From Chlorobiaceae bacterium (GTDB lineage: Bacteria > Bacteroidota > Chlorobiia > Chlorobiales > Chlorobiaceae), in assembly GCA_013334925.1 (NCBI GenBank), contig JAAXWP010000001.1:62001-126000 (forward strand): a stretch of 64,000 nt of DNA. Reading direction: 5' to 3'. Positions within the stretch are counted from its first letter, which is position 1. Every line of letters begins with the position of its first letter. The notes under the pieces are model-generated. The model ran no database searches and had not been told where the DNA came from. It was given only the letters and a program-made list of their open reading frames with translations. The translations under genes were made by a program, and so were the position numbers. Shown here in pieces: positions 20,024 through 29,777 of the stretch.

Positions 20024-20877
20024 GGGAAACCCGGATAGCCGTCATTGTGCTGAACTGGAACGGAGTCGAAGACACGCTTGCCTGTCTGGCGTCGCTCTCG
20101 AAGGTCCGGGGACCGGAATTCACCACGCTGCTGGTGGACAATGGCTCCTCCGACGGAACCGTGAGGCTTGTCCGTTCGGCATTTCCCCAGGTCGAAGTGC
20201 TCGAACTTCCCCGTAACGTCGGATTCGCAGCCGGCAACAATGCAGGATTCTTCTCGTTGAGGGAGCGTGGCTTCGATACGGTCGTGTTCCTGAACAATGA
20301 CACGATTGTCGATGACGGTTTTCTCGAGCCGCTCGTCGAGGCATTGCGGGATCCGTGGGTCGGCGTCGTGGTGCCTAAGATACTGTACATGGACGATCCC
20401 GGGCGCATCTGGTATGCCGGTGGAATCGTGAATCCGGCCACCGGGCTTATCGCACATCGTGGCATCAGGATGCCTGACGGGCCTGAATACAGCGTATCCG
20501 GACCGACAACCTACGCAACAGGATGCTGCATCTGTATGCGCAGCGCCGATTTCGGACGTCTCAAGGGTTTCGACGAGCGCTTCGCCATGTACGGTGAGGA
20601 TGTCGACCTCTCCCTGAGGGTCCGCGAAACCGGCCGGATCATCCTGTATGTGCCGGCGTCGAGAATCTGGCACAGGGTTTCGGCTTCGTCAGGCGGGGAG
20701 ATGAACTTCGGCAAGCAGCTCAGGAAAAGCCGCGCAGCCTTCAGGATCATGCGTCGTCACCGCATGTGGAGCGGTCTGCTGCTCTACCCGCTGCTGTTGC
20801 CGTTTCGAGCAGCGTCCGCCCTGCTGAAGACTTCACCGCTGTTCCGATCGATCGATCGACGGGAGGGAGGCGCATGA
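20020..20877 (+). CDS. glycosyltransferase family 2 (rhamnosyltransferase-like)
   Basis: The start ATG overlaps the upstream stop (ATGA), giving 285 residues. The GT-A start IAVIVLNWNGVEDTLACLASL, VDNGSSDGTV, NVGFAAGNNAGF, and the metal-binding FLNNDT form the GT2 nucleotide-sugar site. ATGCCICMRS and FDERFAMYGEDVDLSLRVRE with the catalytic ED pair follow. The tail is hydrophobic (GLLLYPLLLPFRA). This arrangement matches the rhamnosyl-type GT2 group that extends O-antigen or other surface glycans. The exact sugar is unknown. Confidence 0.85.
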   Translation: MRETRIAVIVLNWNGVEDTLACLASLSKVRGPEFTTLLVDNGSSDGTVRLVRSAFPQVEVLELPRNVGFAAGNNAGFFSLRERGFDTVVFLNNDTIVDDGFLEPLVEALRDPWVGVVVPKILYMDDPGRIWYAGGIVNPATGLIAHRGIRMPDGPEYSVSGPTTYATGCCICMRSADFGRLKGFDERFAMYGEDVDLSLRVRETGRIILYVPASRIWHRVSASSGGEMNFGKQLRKSRAAFRIMRRHRMWSGLLLYPLLLPFRAASALLKTSPLFRSIDRREGGA

Positions 20878-21443
20878 GTGGGGAGTTCAGAACGGTGGTC
20901 GATTCCGCATGGTGTTCCGATCCTGCCCATACGGTCCGCTGGGAGAAGACGATCGCTTTTCTGCAGGCATCCGGTCTGACAGGCCGGAAGATTTCGTCGG
21001 GGCTCGATATCGGTGACCGCACACCCATGACTGAAAGGCTCGAAACGCTCTGCGGTTGCCAGTTCGACAACACGTCAGTCGATCTCGATATCGGAACGCT
21101 CGACGGATGTTACCCGGTGGTGACGGCCTTCGAGGTGCTTGAACATCTCTACAACCCACTGCATCTCCTGCTCGAAATCCGCAAGGCGCTTGCTCCGGGA
21201 GCGGCATCACGCATCTTTATCTCGACGCCTGCCTGGAAGCCGTTGTTCCTGCAGAGTCCGGACCACTTTCACGAGATGACGCGCCGTGCGCTCGAATCGC
21301 TGATCGATCGTGCCGGTTTCGATGTGGTACGACGGGGTGAGTTTCGAATCCGTACGCGGCGATTCTGTCTGACCGGCATTCGTCCGCTGCTTCGCTGCAT
21401 CTTCGAAAAAACCGTGATCTATGAGCTCGCGGCAAGGCCATAG
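20874..21443 (+). CDS. class I SAM-dependent methyltransferase
   Basis: The ATG again overlaps the upstream stop (ATGA), giving 189 residues. The Rossmann methyltransferase plan is visible: SSGLDIGDRTPMTERL (SAM loop, an unusual variant of DxGxG), DLDIGTLDGCYPVVTAFEVLEHLYNPLHLL, then IFISTPAW and ESLIDRAGFDV. The SAM-binding loop is divergent. It probably decorates a glycan or lipid carrier sugar. Its last 23 bases overlap the next glycosyltransferase gene in another frame. Confidence 0.75.
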   Translation: MSGEFRTVVDSAWCSDPAHTVRWEKTIAFLQASGLTGRKISSGLDIGDRTPMTERLETLCGCQFDNTSVDLDIGTLDGCYPVVTAFEVLEHLYNPLHLLLEIRKALAPGAASRIFISTPAWKPLFLQSPDHFHEMTRRALESLIDRAGFDVVRRGEFRIRTRRFCLTGIRPLLRCIFEKTVIYELAARP

Positions 21444-22587
21444 GGGGCGTCACGACGGGTACACGCTCGTCTGGTTCTCGGAGATCCAGTGGGATTTCCT
21501 TTCGACCCGCAAACAGCGGCTCCTGCAGCGTTTTCCGGAAGAGTGGCAAATCCTCTTCGTCGAACCCTTCGCACTCGGACGACGGCAGCACTGGCTGCCC
21601 GTGAAGCGGGGCAGGGTGACGGTCGTGACCATTCCGTTTCTGAAGCAGGTCCCGGCAGGAACGGTTGCGCTGTTCGACAGGGCGTCGGTCCGATGGGTGG
21701 TCTCGCTTGTCGGGAGCGTGCTTGCAGGCTTCTGGATGCGGGTGCTCGGTTTTTCACGGCGCGACAGGATCGTCGGGCTGAGCAACATCTTCTGGGGGAG
21801 CGTAGCGGCGAAAATGCCGTGCAGCTTCCGCTTTTACGACGCCAACGACGATCACCTCGGCTTCACGGCGGCTCAGGAATGGCTCAGGAACTCGCTTCAG
21901 CGCTATCTCGATGCCTGCGACCTGCTATTTTACGTGAGTCCTGAACTACTCGAAAAGCTGCTGCCGGCACCAGGTACGCGATGCATCGAACTGGGCAATG
22001 GCGTCGAATTCGACCATTTTGCCCGTCCGGTGGCAACGGTGCCGGATGCGCTCGCAGCCCTACCCGGACCGATACTCGGCTATGTCGGCGCACTCGACTG
22101 GATCGATGCCGATCTGGTCGAATCGCTTGCCAGGGCTTATCCTGAATGCAGCGTCGTGCTGGTTGGCCCAGCCTACGCCAGGGAGTGGACGGCGCGTCAC
22201 GTCTCCCTGCTCGGGCTGCCGAATGTCCACTGTCCCGGAAAGATCGATTACGATGAGCTTCCCTCCTGGATGCAGCGGTTCGATCTCGCACTCATGCCGC
22301 TCGAACGCAGCGAACTCAAGCGGGCATCAAATCCCAATAAACTCTACGAATACACGGCAGCCGGCGTGCCGGTGCTGGCCATCGACTACTGCAGCGCGGT
22401 CGCCCGTGCAAGCCAGGTGGTGACGGTTACCGGAACTCCCGAAGAGTTCGTGCGGCTCGTGCCGCAGGCCATGGCAGACCAGAGGAGGGAAGCGCGCCAG
22501 GCATTTGCGAGGGAGCATTCATGGGACGCACTTGCGGAAGCCATGGTCAGTGAACTGGAAGATGTTTATCGCCGGAGGCACGGATGA
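21421..22587 (+). CDS. glycosyltransferase (GT4-type)
   Basis: The 388-residue GT-B protein starts at ATG 21421, inside the methyltransferase gene. Marks are YTLVWFSEIQWDFLSTRKQRLLQRF, FYDANDDHLGF, CDLLFYVSPELLEKLL, IELGNGVEFDHF, ILGYVGALDWIDADLVESLA, VVLVGPAY, LPNVHCPGKIDYDELPSWMQRFDLALMPL and the donor-binding NPNKLYEYTAAGVPVLAI. This is the pattern of TagE/teichuronic or capsule-type GT4 enzymes. It is coupled to the flippase gene by an ATGA overlap. Confidence 0.82.
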   Translation: MSSRQGHRGRHDGYTLVWFSEIQWDFLSTRKQRLLQRFPEEWQILFVEPFALGRRQHWLPVKRGRVTVVTIPFLKQVPAGTVALFDRASVRWVVSLVGSVLAGFWMRVLGFSRRDRIVGLSNIFWGSVAAKMPCSFRFYDANDDHLGFTAAQEWLRNSLQRYLDACDLLFYVSPELLEKLLPAPGTRCIELGNGVEFDHFARPVATVPDALAALPGPILGYVGALDWIDADLVESLARAYPECSVVLVGPAYAREWTARHVSLLGLPNVHCPGKIDYDELPSWMQRFDLALMPLERSELKRASNPNKLYEYTAAGVPVLAIDYCSAVARASQVVTVTGTPEEFVRLVPQAMADQRREARQAFAREHSWDALAEAMVSELEDVYRRRHG

Positions 22588-24077
22588 AGCCGGAGGTCAC
22601 CATAGCCCGTCAGGCTGGCATCTCCATGGCCGGTTTCGCCTTCGGCCAGATCGTGCGGTTCGGCTACAATCTCGCGGCTGCCCGGCTGCTCGGCGCGGAG
22701 GCTCTCGGCATTTACGCTCTGGTGGTCGCAGTCATGCAGGTCGCAGAGACGGTTGCCGCCCTCGGGCTCGACGCAGCGCTTCTGCGGTTCGCCAACCAGC
22801 AGGACGGCGAAGTCCGCCAGCGAGCGGTCGCTTCGGCACTGAAGACGGGATCGTTTTCCGCGCTCGCGGTTTCGGTTCTGTTGGTACTGCTTTCTGGTCA
22901 GATCGCAACGGTTCTGCATGGCGGGGAGCTTCTGCGTCTGGTGCTCTGCAGTGCCGCAGCGGCCATACCGGTGACGGTGACGACGCTGCTGGCCGGTCAT
23001 GCCGCCCAGGCATTCCGAAGGCTCGCCCCGAAGGTGGTTGCAACCCAGATGGTCGCGCCCCTGGCGCTGCTTGCGCTGATGGTTACAGGACGCCTTCTTT
23101 CCGGTGTCGAAATGGCGCTTGTCCTGCCGTATGTGCCTGCGGCCCTGCTGGCGTTCGTCACCGTCCTGCCCGGGTTCAGGAGTACTACCGGCGTCAGGCT
23201 CCGCGACGTGGCGGCTGCCCGGATCGACAGCTCCATGCTTTCGGTTGCCCTGCCTCTGCTGGTCATTTCGCTCTTCGGTATGTTTTCCCACTGGATCGAC
23301 ATCATGATGCTTGGATTTCTGACGGATCCACGTACCGTCGGTCTCTACCAGCCGGCGGCCCGGACCGCAGGGCTGTTGCGGTCGGTTTTCCTGGCCTTCT
23401 CGGGAATTGCCGCGCCAATGATCGCTTCGAGTCATGCTCGTGGGGATGTCGCCGGCATCCGCAGGCTTTACGACCTCGTCAGCCGATGGGTACTGACGAT
23501 CGTGCTTTTTCCAGCGCTACTGATCGTTCTCTTTCCCCGGGAAGTGCTCTCCGTATTCGGTGAAGGGTTTCCGGAAAGCTCGACGGCGTTGCTCCTTCTT
23601 TCTTTGTCTGCATTGCTCCAGGCCTGGTTCGGGCTGGGCAGCACCGTGCTTGCCATGGCCGGAGGCGAGCGACTGAGCCTCCTGAACCAGGCAGCGGCAC
23701 TCTGCCTGCAGATCATGCTCCATCTGTTGCTCATTCCGCGTTTCGGGCTCGATGGAGCTGCCGTTTCAACACTCGCGGTCACCATCCTGCTTTCGGCGGC
23801 AAGGGCGCTCGAAATGCGCTATCTGCTCGGCATCGCCCTTTTTTCAGGACGTGTCTGGAAACCGCTGCTCTCGGCACTGCTGACCGGCGCCGGCCTGAGC
23901 CTGATCCGGCCATGGCTGCATTCCCAGCAGCCCCTGCTGGCAATCCTCGTTGCAGCTGCCGGTGCGTCGTTGCTCTACATGGTATTTCTGCGGATGTTTC
24001 GATTGGAACAGGAGGAGCTGGAGGTTATTTTCAGTTTCATACCTTTTCTCAAAAAAACAACGAAAGATAGTCCGTGA
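22584..24077 (+). CDS. polysaccharide flippase, Wzx/MVF family
   Basis: The 497-residue protein is almost entirely hydrophobic with about 12-14 predicted spans, beginning ISMAGFAFGQIVRFGYNLAAARLLGAEALG, the typical start of Wzx/MATE-like exporters. It would flip undecaprenyl- or lipid-linked oligosaccharides across the inner membrane. GMFSHWIDIMMLGFLTDPRTVGLYQPAARTAG marks the second half. The start overlaps the upstream stop (ATGA) and the end overlaps the GTG of the next gene, so it is coupled on both sides. Confidence 0.88.
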   Translation: MKPEVTIARQAGISMAGFAFGQIVRFGYNLAAARLLGAEALGIYALVVAVMQVAETVAALGLDAALLRFANQQDGEVRQRAVASALKTGSFSALAVSVLLVLLSGQIATVLHGGELLRLVLCSAAAAIPVTVTTLLAGHAAQAFRRLAPKVVATQMVAPLALLALMVTGRLLSGVEMALVLPYVPAALLAFVTVLPGFRSTTGVRLRDVAAARIDSSMLSVALPLLVISLFGMFSHWIDIMMLGFLTDPRTVGLYQPAARTAGLLRSVFLAFSGIAAPMIASSHARGDVAGIRRLYDLVSRWVLTIVLFPALLIVLFPREVLSVFGEGFPESSTALLLLSLSALLQAWFGLGSTVLAMAGGERLSLLNQAAALCLQIMLHLLLIPRFGLDGAAVSTLAVTILLSAARALEMRYLLGIALFSGRVWKPLLSALLTGAGLSLIRPWLHSQQPLLAILVAAAGASLLYMVFLRMFRLEQEELEVIFSFIPFLKKTTKDSP

Positions 24078-26449
24078 AGAATGCCGCTTGGCCATACCTG
24101 GCCGCCGTTTCGCTATTCATGATCCTCGGGATTCTGCTCTTCGGAAACGTGCTGCTGCTCCAGGTCGTGCCCGGTTCCCCTGACAGCATTACGCCGATGG
24201 GCCTCTCGAAAGCGCTGGATGCACTTCGTGCGCGGACCGGAGTCTATCCGCTCTGGGAGCCATGGACATTCTCCGGAATGCCGACGGTCGAAGCGTTCAG
24301 CTATCTGAGCGGCCTCTATCTGCCGAACATCCTGTTCGAGTTCCTGCATCTTGATGGTGTGTACACCCAGTGGGTGCATCTCGTGTTTGCCGGAGCCGGT
24401 GGCTATGCGCTCTCGCGACGTCTCGGCATGCGCGATTTGCCGTCGTTCCTTGCCGGGGCGGCATTCATGATGAACCCGTTCATGATCGCCATGTTCGCTT
24501 TTGGCCATGGCAGTCAGCTTATGACCTCTGCCTATATGCCATGGGCGCTCTGGGCCGCTCTGGGGCTTGCCGAAAAGGGGAGGCTTTCCGATGCCGGTAT
24601 GCTCGCTCTCGTTCTGGGACTTCAGTTGCAGCGCGCCCATGTCCAGATTGCCTGGTACACCTGGCTGATTACCGTACCGTTTCTCCTGCTTCTCATCCTG
24701 ACTAAACCGAAAGGCAAGGGGACCGGCCAGGTCGAGTTGCTGACTGCCGCAGCACTGTTTCTTGGCGTAGCCATGGCAATGCAGATCTACCTGCCGGCGC
24801 TCGACTATCTGCCGTCGTCTGCCCGATCGGCAGCTGGTGATGCCGATGCAGCCTATAAATATGCCACCATGTGGTCCATGCATCCGGCAGAGCTTCTGAC
24901 CTATCTTCTGCCTGGAGCCTTCGGATTCGGAGGCGCGACCTACTGGGGAGCTATGCCCTTCACCGATTTTCCGCACTATGCCGGCATCGTTGTGCTCATC
25001 CTGTCGATTTCGGGTATCGTGGCCGGCAGGAAGCAGCCCAGGGCGCTCTTCTTTGCCGCTGCAGCTGCGCTGTTCCTGCTGCTTTCGTTCGGTAGCTGGT
25101 TCAGCCCTGTCTATGATCTGTTCTACCGCTTTGCGCCGCTTTTCAAAAGCTTCAGAGTCCCTTCGATGGCGCTTGTCGGCCTCTCGCTGTGCATCTCCAT
25201 ACTTGCCGGCTACGGTCTTCAGGCATTCCTTGACAAGCCACTCGCCGAAACATCACCGGTGCTGCGCTGGTCCGCGATGCTTCTCGCTCTTGCAGCCATA
25301 CTGTTTCTCTTTTTTGAAGGCTCTTTCGAGCAGTTGCTTCGAGCCCGGTTTCCGCTGGTGCAGGTCGAGAGTCCTGAGATCGCCTCCATGGTGGACAATG
25401 TTCGCTGGAGTCTCTGGCAGGGAAGCTTCTTCATTCTCATCATGGCCGCTGGTGCAACGGCAGGTCTCGTGTGGCTTGCCGCGAGGAAAATGATCACACC
25501 GTCGCAGGCGGCTCTGGTGCTTGTCCTGATCTCGGCAGCCGATCTGTTCTGGATCGACCGGCAGGTACTCTTTCCGGACAACAGCTCCCTCCGTCCGTCG
25601 CCGCTTGTCGAACGCACACAGATCGACCGGGCGCTTGCCGGTGACGAGGTCACCTCATTCCTGTCGAAACAGCCCGGTTCGTTCAGGATCTATCCTGTCG
25701 GACCGATTTTCTCCGAAAACAAGTTCTGCATTTCAGGCATCGAGTCGACCGGGGGTTACCATGCCGCCAAACTCGGGATCTACCAGGAGTTTCTCGCCCG
25801 GACCTCGAATCTGGCGAACATCGGCGTGCTGCGGATGCTCAACGTTCGCTATGTCGTCTCTCCCGTACAGCTCGACTATCCTGAGCTGACGACGGTCATG
25901 ACCGGTGTGCTCAGGAGTGTTTCCGGCGATGTGCCGGTGGCGGTCTACCAGCTTTCCGGCACCATGCCGAGAGCCTGGTTCGCCCCGGAGGTGACAGCGG
26001 TCGCGAACGACGCCGAAGCGGTCGAACCGGTGATGGCCGGAAAAGCCCAATCGGGAGCTGCCTGGGCGACAGGGGTTTCCTGGCAGGGCACGAAGCGATT
26101 CTCGGGCGGAACGATTCTCGCCCTCGAGCTATCCTCCGAATCGACGGTCATGAAGGTCCGTGCGGACGGTGATGCATTTCTGGTGCTGAGCGAGGTGTTC
26201 TATCCGAAGCGCTGGAAGCTCTCGGTCGATGGCCGCGAACGACAGACGGTGAAGGTCAACGGTCTCATTCGTGGTGTCGAACTTCCCGCAGGGGAGCACG
26301 AGGTGCGTTTTACCTATGACCGGAGCCGTTTCGAGACGGGGCAGCTGGTTTCGTCTGCCGCTCTCGTCATCACGCTGCTCCTGATTGCCGCAGGTATCGT
26401 CATGGAACGACGGTCGGCCAGCAGAATTTCCAACGACAACAGGAAGTAA
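24074..26449 (+). CDS. YfhO-type multi-span membrane protein
   Basis: The 791-residue protein starts at GTG 24074, coupled to the flippase stop. About 12 spans are followed by a C-terminal soluble domain (about 520-760) and a final span near 755-775. The LYLPNILFEFLHLDGVYTQWVHLVFAGAGGYALSRRLG region and the GGYHAAKLGIYQEF motif match YfhO (PF09586). YfhO proteins are proposed glycosyltransferase-like transporters of lipid-linked sugars, for example in teichoic acid glycosylation. Here it fits the surface-glycan operon. Its enzymatic activity is not shown by the sequence. Confidence 0.8.
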   Translation: MKNAAWPYLAAVSLFMILGILLFGNVLLLQVVPGSPDSITPMGLSKALDALRARTGVYPLWEPWTFSGMPTVEAFSYLSGLYLPNILFEFLHLDGVYTQWVHLVFAGAGGYALSRRLGMRDLPSFLAGAAFMMNPFMIAMFAFGHGSQLMTSAYMPWALWAALGLAEKGRLSDAGMLALVLGLQLQRAHVQIAWYTWLITVPFLLLLILTKPKGKGTGQVELLTAAALFLGVAMAMQIYLPALDYLPSSARSAAGDADAAYKYATMWSMHPAELLTYLLPGAFGFGGATYWGAMPFTDFPHYAGIVVLILSISGIVAGRKQPRALFFAAAAALFLLLSFGSWFSPVYDLFYRFAPLFKSFRVPSMALVGLSLCISILAGYGLQAFLDKPLAETSPVLRWSAMLLALAAILFLFFEGSFEQLLRARFPLVQVESPEIASMVDNVRWSLWQGSFFILIMAAGATAGLVWLAARKMITPSQAALVLVLISAADLFWIDRQVLFPDNSSLRPSPLVERTQIDRALAGDEVTSFLSKQPGSFRIYPVGPIFSENKFCISGIESTGGYHAAKLGIYQEFLARTSNLANIGVLRMLNVRYVVSPVQLDYPELTTVMTGVLRSVSGDVPVAVYQLSGTMPRAWFAPEVTAVANDAEAVEPVMAGKAQSGAAWATGVSWQGTKRFSGGTILALELSSESTVMKVRADGDAFLVLSEVFYPKRWKLSVDGRERQTVKVNGLIRGVELPAGEHEVRFTYDRSRFETGQLVSSAALVITLLLIAAGIVMERRSASRISNDNRK

Positions 26450-26450
26450 C

Positions 26451-27731
26451 GTGAGAAAAGCCCTGATACTTACCCGTGACTTCCCCCCACTCGTCACCAG
26501 CGGAGCTTCACGAGCGTGGAAGTTCGCCTCGAACCTTGTCACCATCGGCTGGGAGCCCATCGTCATTGCTCCGCCGTCCATTGCGACCATGGAGGCGACC
26601 ATGCCTTCGGGTTCGAACAGGATCGACGCACTGCATCGCACCGGGCCGGACGTCGATGCGGCCAAGCTGGAGCCCTGCGATCGCTGCGCATTGCTGCACG
26701 GGCGGCCGGTAGAGGCGCTCCGCCCTTTTTCCGCAAAGGTTACCGGTCTGTTCCGGGACAATTCGGATGGTGCTGTATGGGAGAAAAACGCATCCATTCT
26801 TGTCGAGCGACAGCTTGCCGAAAATCCGGACATCGATCTCCTTTATGCCCAGGGGCCGCCGCTCGAACCTCTCGAGCTTGCGCTTGAAACCGCCAGAAAG
26901 CACTCGCTGACGGTCGTTCTCGACATCACATCGCCGCTCGATCCAGCCATGCCGGCTCCCGGCACCACTTCGTCATCTACCGAAGCCAAAGCCGAGGAGC
27001 GCATCCTGTTGTCTGGCGTGCCGATGATCACGCCTACCCGCGCACTCAAGGAGTACTACCTGAAGAAGTACCTGGGCCGCCTCGAGTATGGCGCCATGAG
27101 CATCGTCCCCCATGCGTTCGATGCCACCCATCCCGCATTCAAACCGCGCGGATCGAAAGGACCTTCACTGACCATGCGTATCGCACTCCTTGCCGAAGAG
27201 GTTTCCAGGTCAGAGCTCAAAGCGCTCTTTTCCGGTCTCGAATCATGGGTGAAATCGGATGGCATCAGGAGCGGTGACATCGAACTGACCATTTTCGGCG
27301 AAGGCGCTCCGGAAATAGCCCGCCGGGCTGCCCGGAGCCCCCTGAAAACACTGCTGGTTCTCGATGAGGAGGGCGGTATCGGCAAACAGTTCGAAAATTG
27401 CAGGAATGCAGATGTTTTCTGTGCCCTGCTTGGCCGTACTCCCGCCAACACCTGCGCCATACCGGACCGGATGGTTGACGCTCTTGGCATGGGTGTGCCG
27501 CTATGCGCCATCCTTCCTGACGGCGTTGCCGCAAAAATGGTCATGGAGGCCGGTGGCGTGACGGCTGCTGCCGGCGATGCCGGCGCCATAGCAGGGCTTT
27601 TCCGGTCAGTCTATTCGGCGTGGCGTACGGATGCATTGCAGAGGCCCCCTGCGGATCTTGTTCAGCGTCACGCGATCGGCGCGGTCATCCAGGAGCTAAC
27701 CCGTGCCATTGCCTGGCAATACCTGCGCTGA
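26451..27731 (+). CDS. GT4-like glycosyltransferase, divergent
   Basis: The 426-residue product starts at GTG 26451, 1 base after the upstream stop. The open frame upstream of that is a shadow of the YfhO gene. The start RKALILTRDFPPLVTSGASRAWKFASNLV is the GT4 N-terminal loop, and SLTVVLDITSPLDP and MITPTRALKEYYLKKYLGRLEYGAMSIVPHAFD follow the acceptor-domain pattern. The donor half is weaker (ADVFCALLGRTPANTCAIPDRMVDALGMGVPLCAI). It closes the glycan run; no terminator is clear after it. Confidence 0.72.
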   Translation: MRKALILTRDFPPLVTSGASRAWKFASNLVTIGWEPIVIAPPSIATMEATMPSGSNRIDALHRTGPDVDAAKLEPCDRCALLHGRPVEALRPFSAKVTGLFRDNSDGAVWEKNASILVERQLAENPDIDLLYAQGPPLEPLELALETARKHSLTVVLDITSPLDPAMPAPGTTSSSTEAKAEERILLSGVPMITPTRALKEYYLKKYLGRLEYGAMSIVPHAFDATHPAFKPRGSKGPSLTMRIALLAEEVSRSELKALFSGLESWVKSDGIRSGDIELTIFGEGAPEIARRAARSPLKTLLVLDEEGGIGKQFENCRNADVFCALLGRTPANTCAIPDRMVDALGMGVPLCAILPDGVAAKMVMEAGGVTAAAGDAGAIAGLFRSVYSAWRTDALQRPPADLVQRHAIGAVIQELTRAIAWQYLR

Positions 27732-28135
27732 GTGGCCGTCATCCTGATGCGCGCATGTTCCCGATCCGTTCAGACAATCCATGTGTCATCGCACACCATG
27801 TTCATCCCGTCAGGCTTTGCGTGACTGTACCGCCTTTATCAGGGCAAAACCGTCATTAGTCGGTGGTATTTCCTGCCGGTTTTGGTGTGGTGGCGTCATG
27901 ATTGTATATTCGATGTATTGGTCTTGTGATGTGGATGTCACGGCAGGCCGCCCGTTTTCCGGGTACTTGCCTTTTCCTCGTTGCAGAGGGCTGAGCAAAA
28001 CCTGAGTTTCGATCAGCCGAAAAGGCATCGCCTTACGGTGGCCGCGTCGTCAGGTTAAGGTCGTTCAGGCATAATTTTATTGACCACTGCTTCGCTCCGG
28101 CAGAGCAGCTCCTGAGAATCATATTACACTTCCGC
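27732..28135. other. intergenic region, no gene seen
   Basis: About 400 bases between the glycan run and the WYL regulator. Short frames here have no recognisable products. No tandem repeat, tRNA or strong hairpin was found. It probably holds the end of the glycan transcript and the promoter of the WYL gene. Confidence 0.5.
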
Positions 28136-29116
28136 ATGTTACGTTCAAGCCCCCCACTTGTTCGCATGCAGTACATAGACCGTGAGCTTCGGAACCATCG
28201 TTTTCCGAACTGCGCACAGATTGCCGAATGTTTCGATGTCAGTCGCAGGAGCATCCAGCGAGACATCGATTTCATGAGAGATCGTCTTGGTGCGCCGATC
28301 GATTTCGATCGTCGAAGAAACGGATATCGCTACACGCAGGACTGGATGTTCGATACCTCTGCGATTGCCATACGGCAGCAGACAAACACTCAAACCGGAA
28401 TGACGGTGAGGCATCGGTTCGATGTCCCGCGCGATTCGCTCCATACCCAGACGAGCAACACTCTGCCTCACAACGCTCCGGTGCCGTTGTTTGACATTCC
28501 GTCGCTCGACCGGCTTGACGCTGGCGACTTCGACAAAGGAACCCTGAAGCTGCTCGAGCAGGCTATCGTCCAGAGGCGAAAGGTGAGAATAACCTATCTC
28601 ACCTCATCGCACCTGTCGACTTCAGAAAGGACCATCAGGCCATATCGCCTTCATTTCGATCACTCATCGGAAACCTGGTACCTCATCGCGTACTGTGAAC
28701 ATCGTCAGGATATCAAGGCATTTGCGGTCCGGAGGATTCACACTCCCGCGCTGACCCCTGAGCCGTTCATGTTACCGTCACTGTTCAGCATCCTCGGGTA
28801 TATCGATCGGGTGTTTCATCGACACCATACCTCGTTTCCGGTCGACATCTCCATCCGGTTCACCCCTTACCAGTCCCGATGGATCAGGTTGCGCCAGTGG
28901 CATTCGAGTCAGCAGATCGAGGAGCATGAAGATGGTTCGCTCACCCTCAGGATCACTATCGGCACCCTCAACGCCGTCAAACGCTGGGTCATGCACTTCG
29001 GTGCCCAGGCCGAGGTGCTCCAGCCGGAAAAACTTCGCGCAATGATCCGTGACGAAGTTGCCGTCATGGGGCAGGTTTACGAGACGGATGCAAAGGAGCG
29101 CAGGACCGATGCCTGA
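28136..29116 (+). CDS. HTH-WYL transcriptional regulator
   Basis: The 326 residues comprise an N-terminal winged helix-turn-helix (about 8-65: RMQYIDRELRNHRFPNCAQIAECFDVSRRSIQRDIDFMRDRLGAP), a linker, and a WYL domain (about 145-220: LLEQAIVQRRKVRITYLT...RTIRPYRLHFDHSSETWYLIAYCEHRQDIKAFAVRRIH). WYL domains are thought to sense nucleotide-like or other ligands; such regulators often control stress or defence genes. The C-terminal extension (WCX-like) ends near 310. Its targets are unknown; the two genes after it run in the opposite direction. Confidence 0.9.
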   Translation: MLRSSPPLVRMQYIDRELRNHRFPNCAQIAECFDVSRRSIQRDIDFMRDRLGAPIDFDRRRNGYRYTQDWMFDTSAIAIRQQTNTQTGMTVRHRFDVPRDSLHTQTSNTLPHNAPVPLFDIPSLDRLDAGDFDKGTLKLLEQAIVQRRKVRITYLTSSHLSTSERTIRPYRLHFDHSSETWYLIAYCEHRQDIKAFAVRRIHTPALTPEPFMLPSLFSILGYIDRVFHRHHTSFPVDISIRFTPYQSRWIRLRQWHSSQQIEEHEDGSLTLRITIGTLNAVKRWVMHFGAQAEVLQPEKLRAMIRDEVAVMGQVYETDAKERRTDA

Positions 29117-29178
29117 ATCCGGTCGACTTCAGAAGCAGGCTGGAATACATAATAATATATGGCCAGGCCGCGGGGCTT

Positions 29179-29751
29179 TCAGCTGACCGGGAAGCCCTCG
29201 CCGAGATCGATGACTCCCGGAAGCGTCAGCGAATGAAGCTCTTTTTCCATCAGGTTGACCTCCAGGCATCTGAAGACTCCTTTGCCCCGGCACTCTCCGG
29301 TATGGATTCTCATGAGCTTTCCTCCGATGATCTCCAGGGTGAACCCCTTGAGCATCAATTGCAGGGAGATGTCGAAAGGGATCGATTTCCTGATGACATG
29401 GTCGATTTCAACGACCAGCTCAGGCTTGTGCCGAGAGGTTATGGTGTGTTCAGGCAGCGGTTCCAGATAGCTCACATCCGGCGGATAGCGTTTGGCATCG
29501 GCATACTTCGCGAGGTCATGGTAATTTTTCCAGGCTCCAAGCATGATTTCAGCCATATCGATATCGAGAAGATGATCGATGTGGCTGACGACACAGTCCC
29601 AGACCGGCTTCCAGCCCACATTACCCTCCTCCGCGTCGATATGTTTATGGATCCCGGTGATGAGCTCTTTCGAATGGAGCTGTTCGATGCGTGAACTTTC
29701 CCGGGCAGGGGTTCCGAAAAAATCACGGAGCGTTATGGTGCTGTCAGCCAT
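29179..29751 (-). CDS. hypothetical protein, 190 residues
   Basis: I do not recognise this family. The product is soluble, with MADSTITLRDFFGTPARESSRIEQLHSKE at the N-terminus, a helical middle (VWDCVVSHIDHLLDIDMAEIMLGAWKNYHDLAKYADAKRYPPD) and a beta-rich end (HTITSRHKPELVVEIDHVIRKSIPFDISLQLMLKGFTLEIIGGKLMRIHTGECRGKGVF). The end of that beta region contains two cysteines. It lies 26 bases after the PASTA gene on the same strand, so it is probably in one unit with it. Confidence 0.7.
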   Translation of the reverse strand: MADSTITLRDFFGTPARESSRIEQLHSKELITGIHKHIDAEEGNVGWKPVWDCVVSHIDHLLDIDMAEIMLGAWKNYHDLAKYADAKRYPPDVSYLEPLPEHTITSRHKPELVVEIDHVIRKSIPFDISLQLMLKGFTLEIIGGKLMRIHTGECRGKGVFRCLEVNLMEKELHSLTLPGVIDLGEGFPVS

Positions 29752-29777
29752 GGTTTCGTGGATCTGGTTTTATGTCG

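Noticed and set aside
22505-23563. 352-codon plus-strand frame overlapping the flippase
   Set aside because: Arg/Gly/Ser/Pro-rich composition typical of shifted frames; the flippase frame has clear membrane spans.
27732-28135. CRISPR or tandem repeats near the WYL regulator
   Set aside because: No repeated unit or regular spacer spacing was seen.
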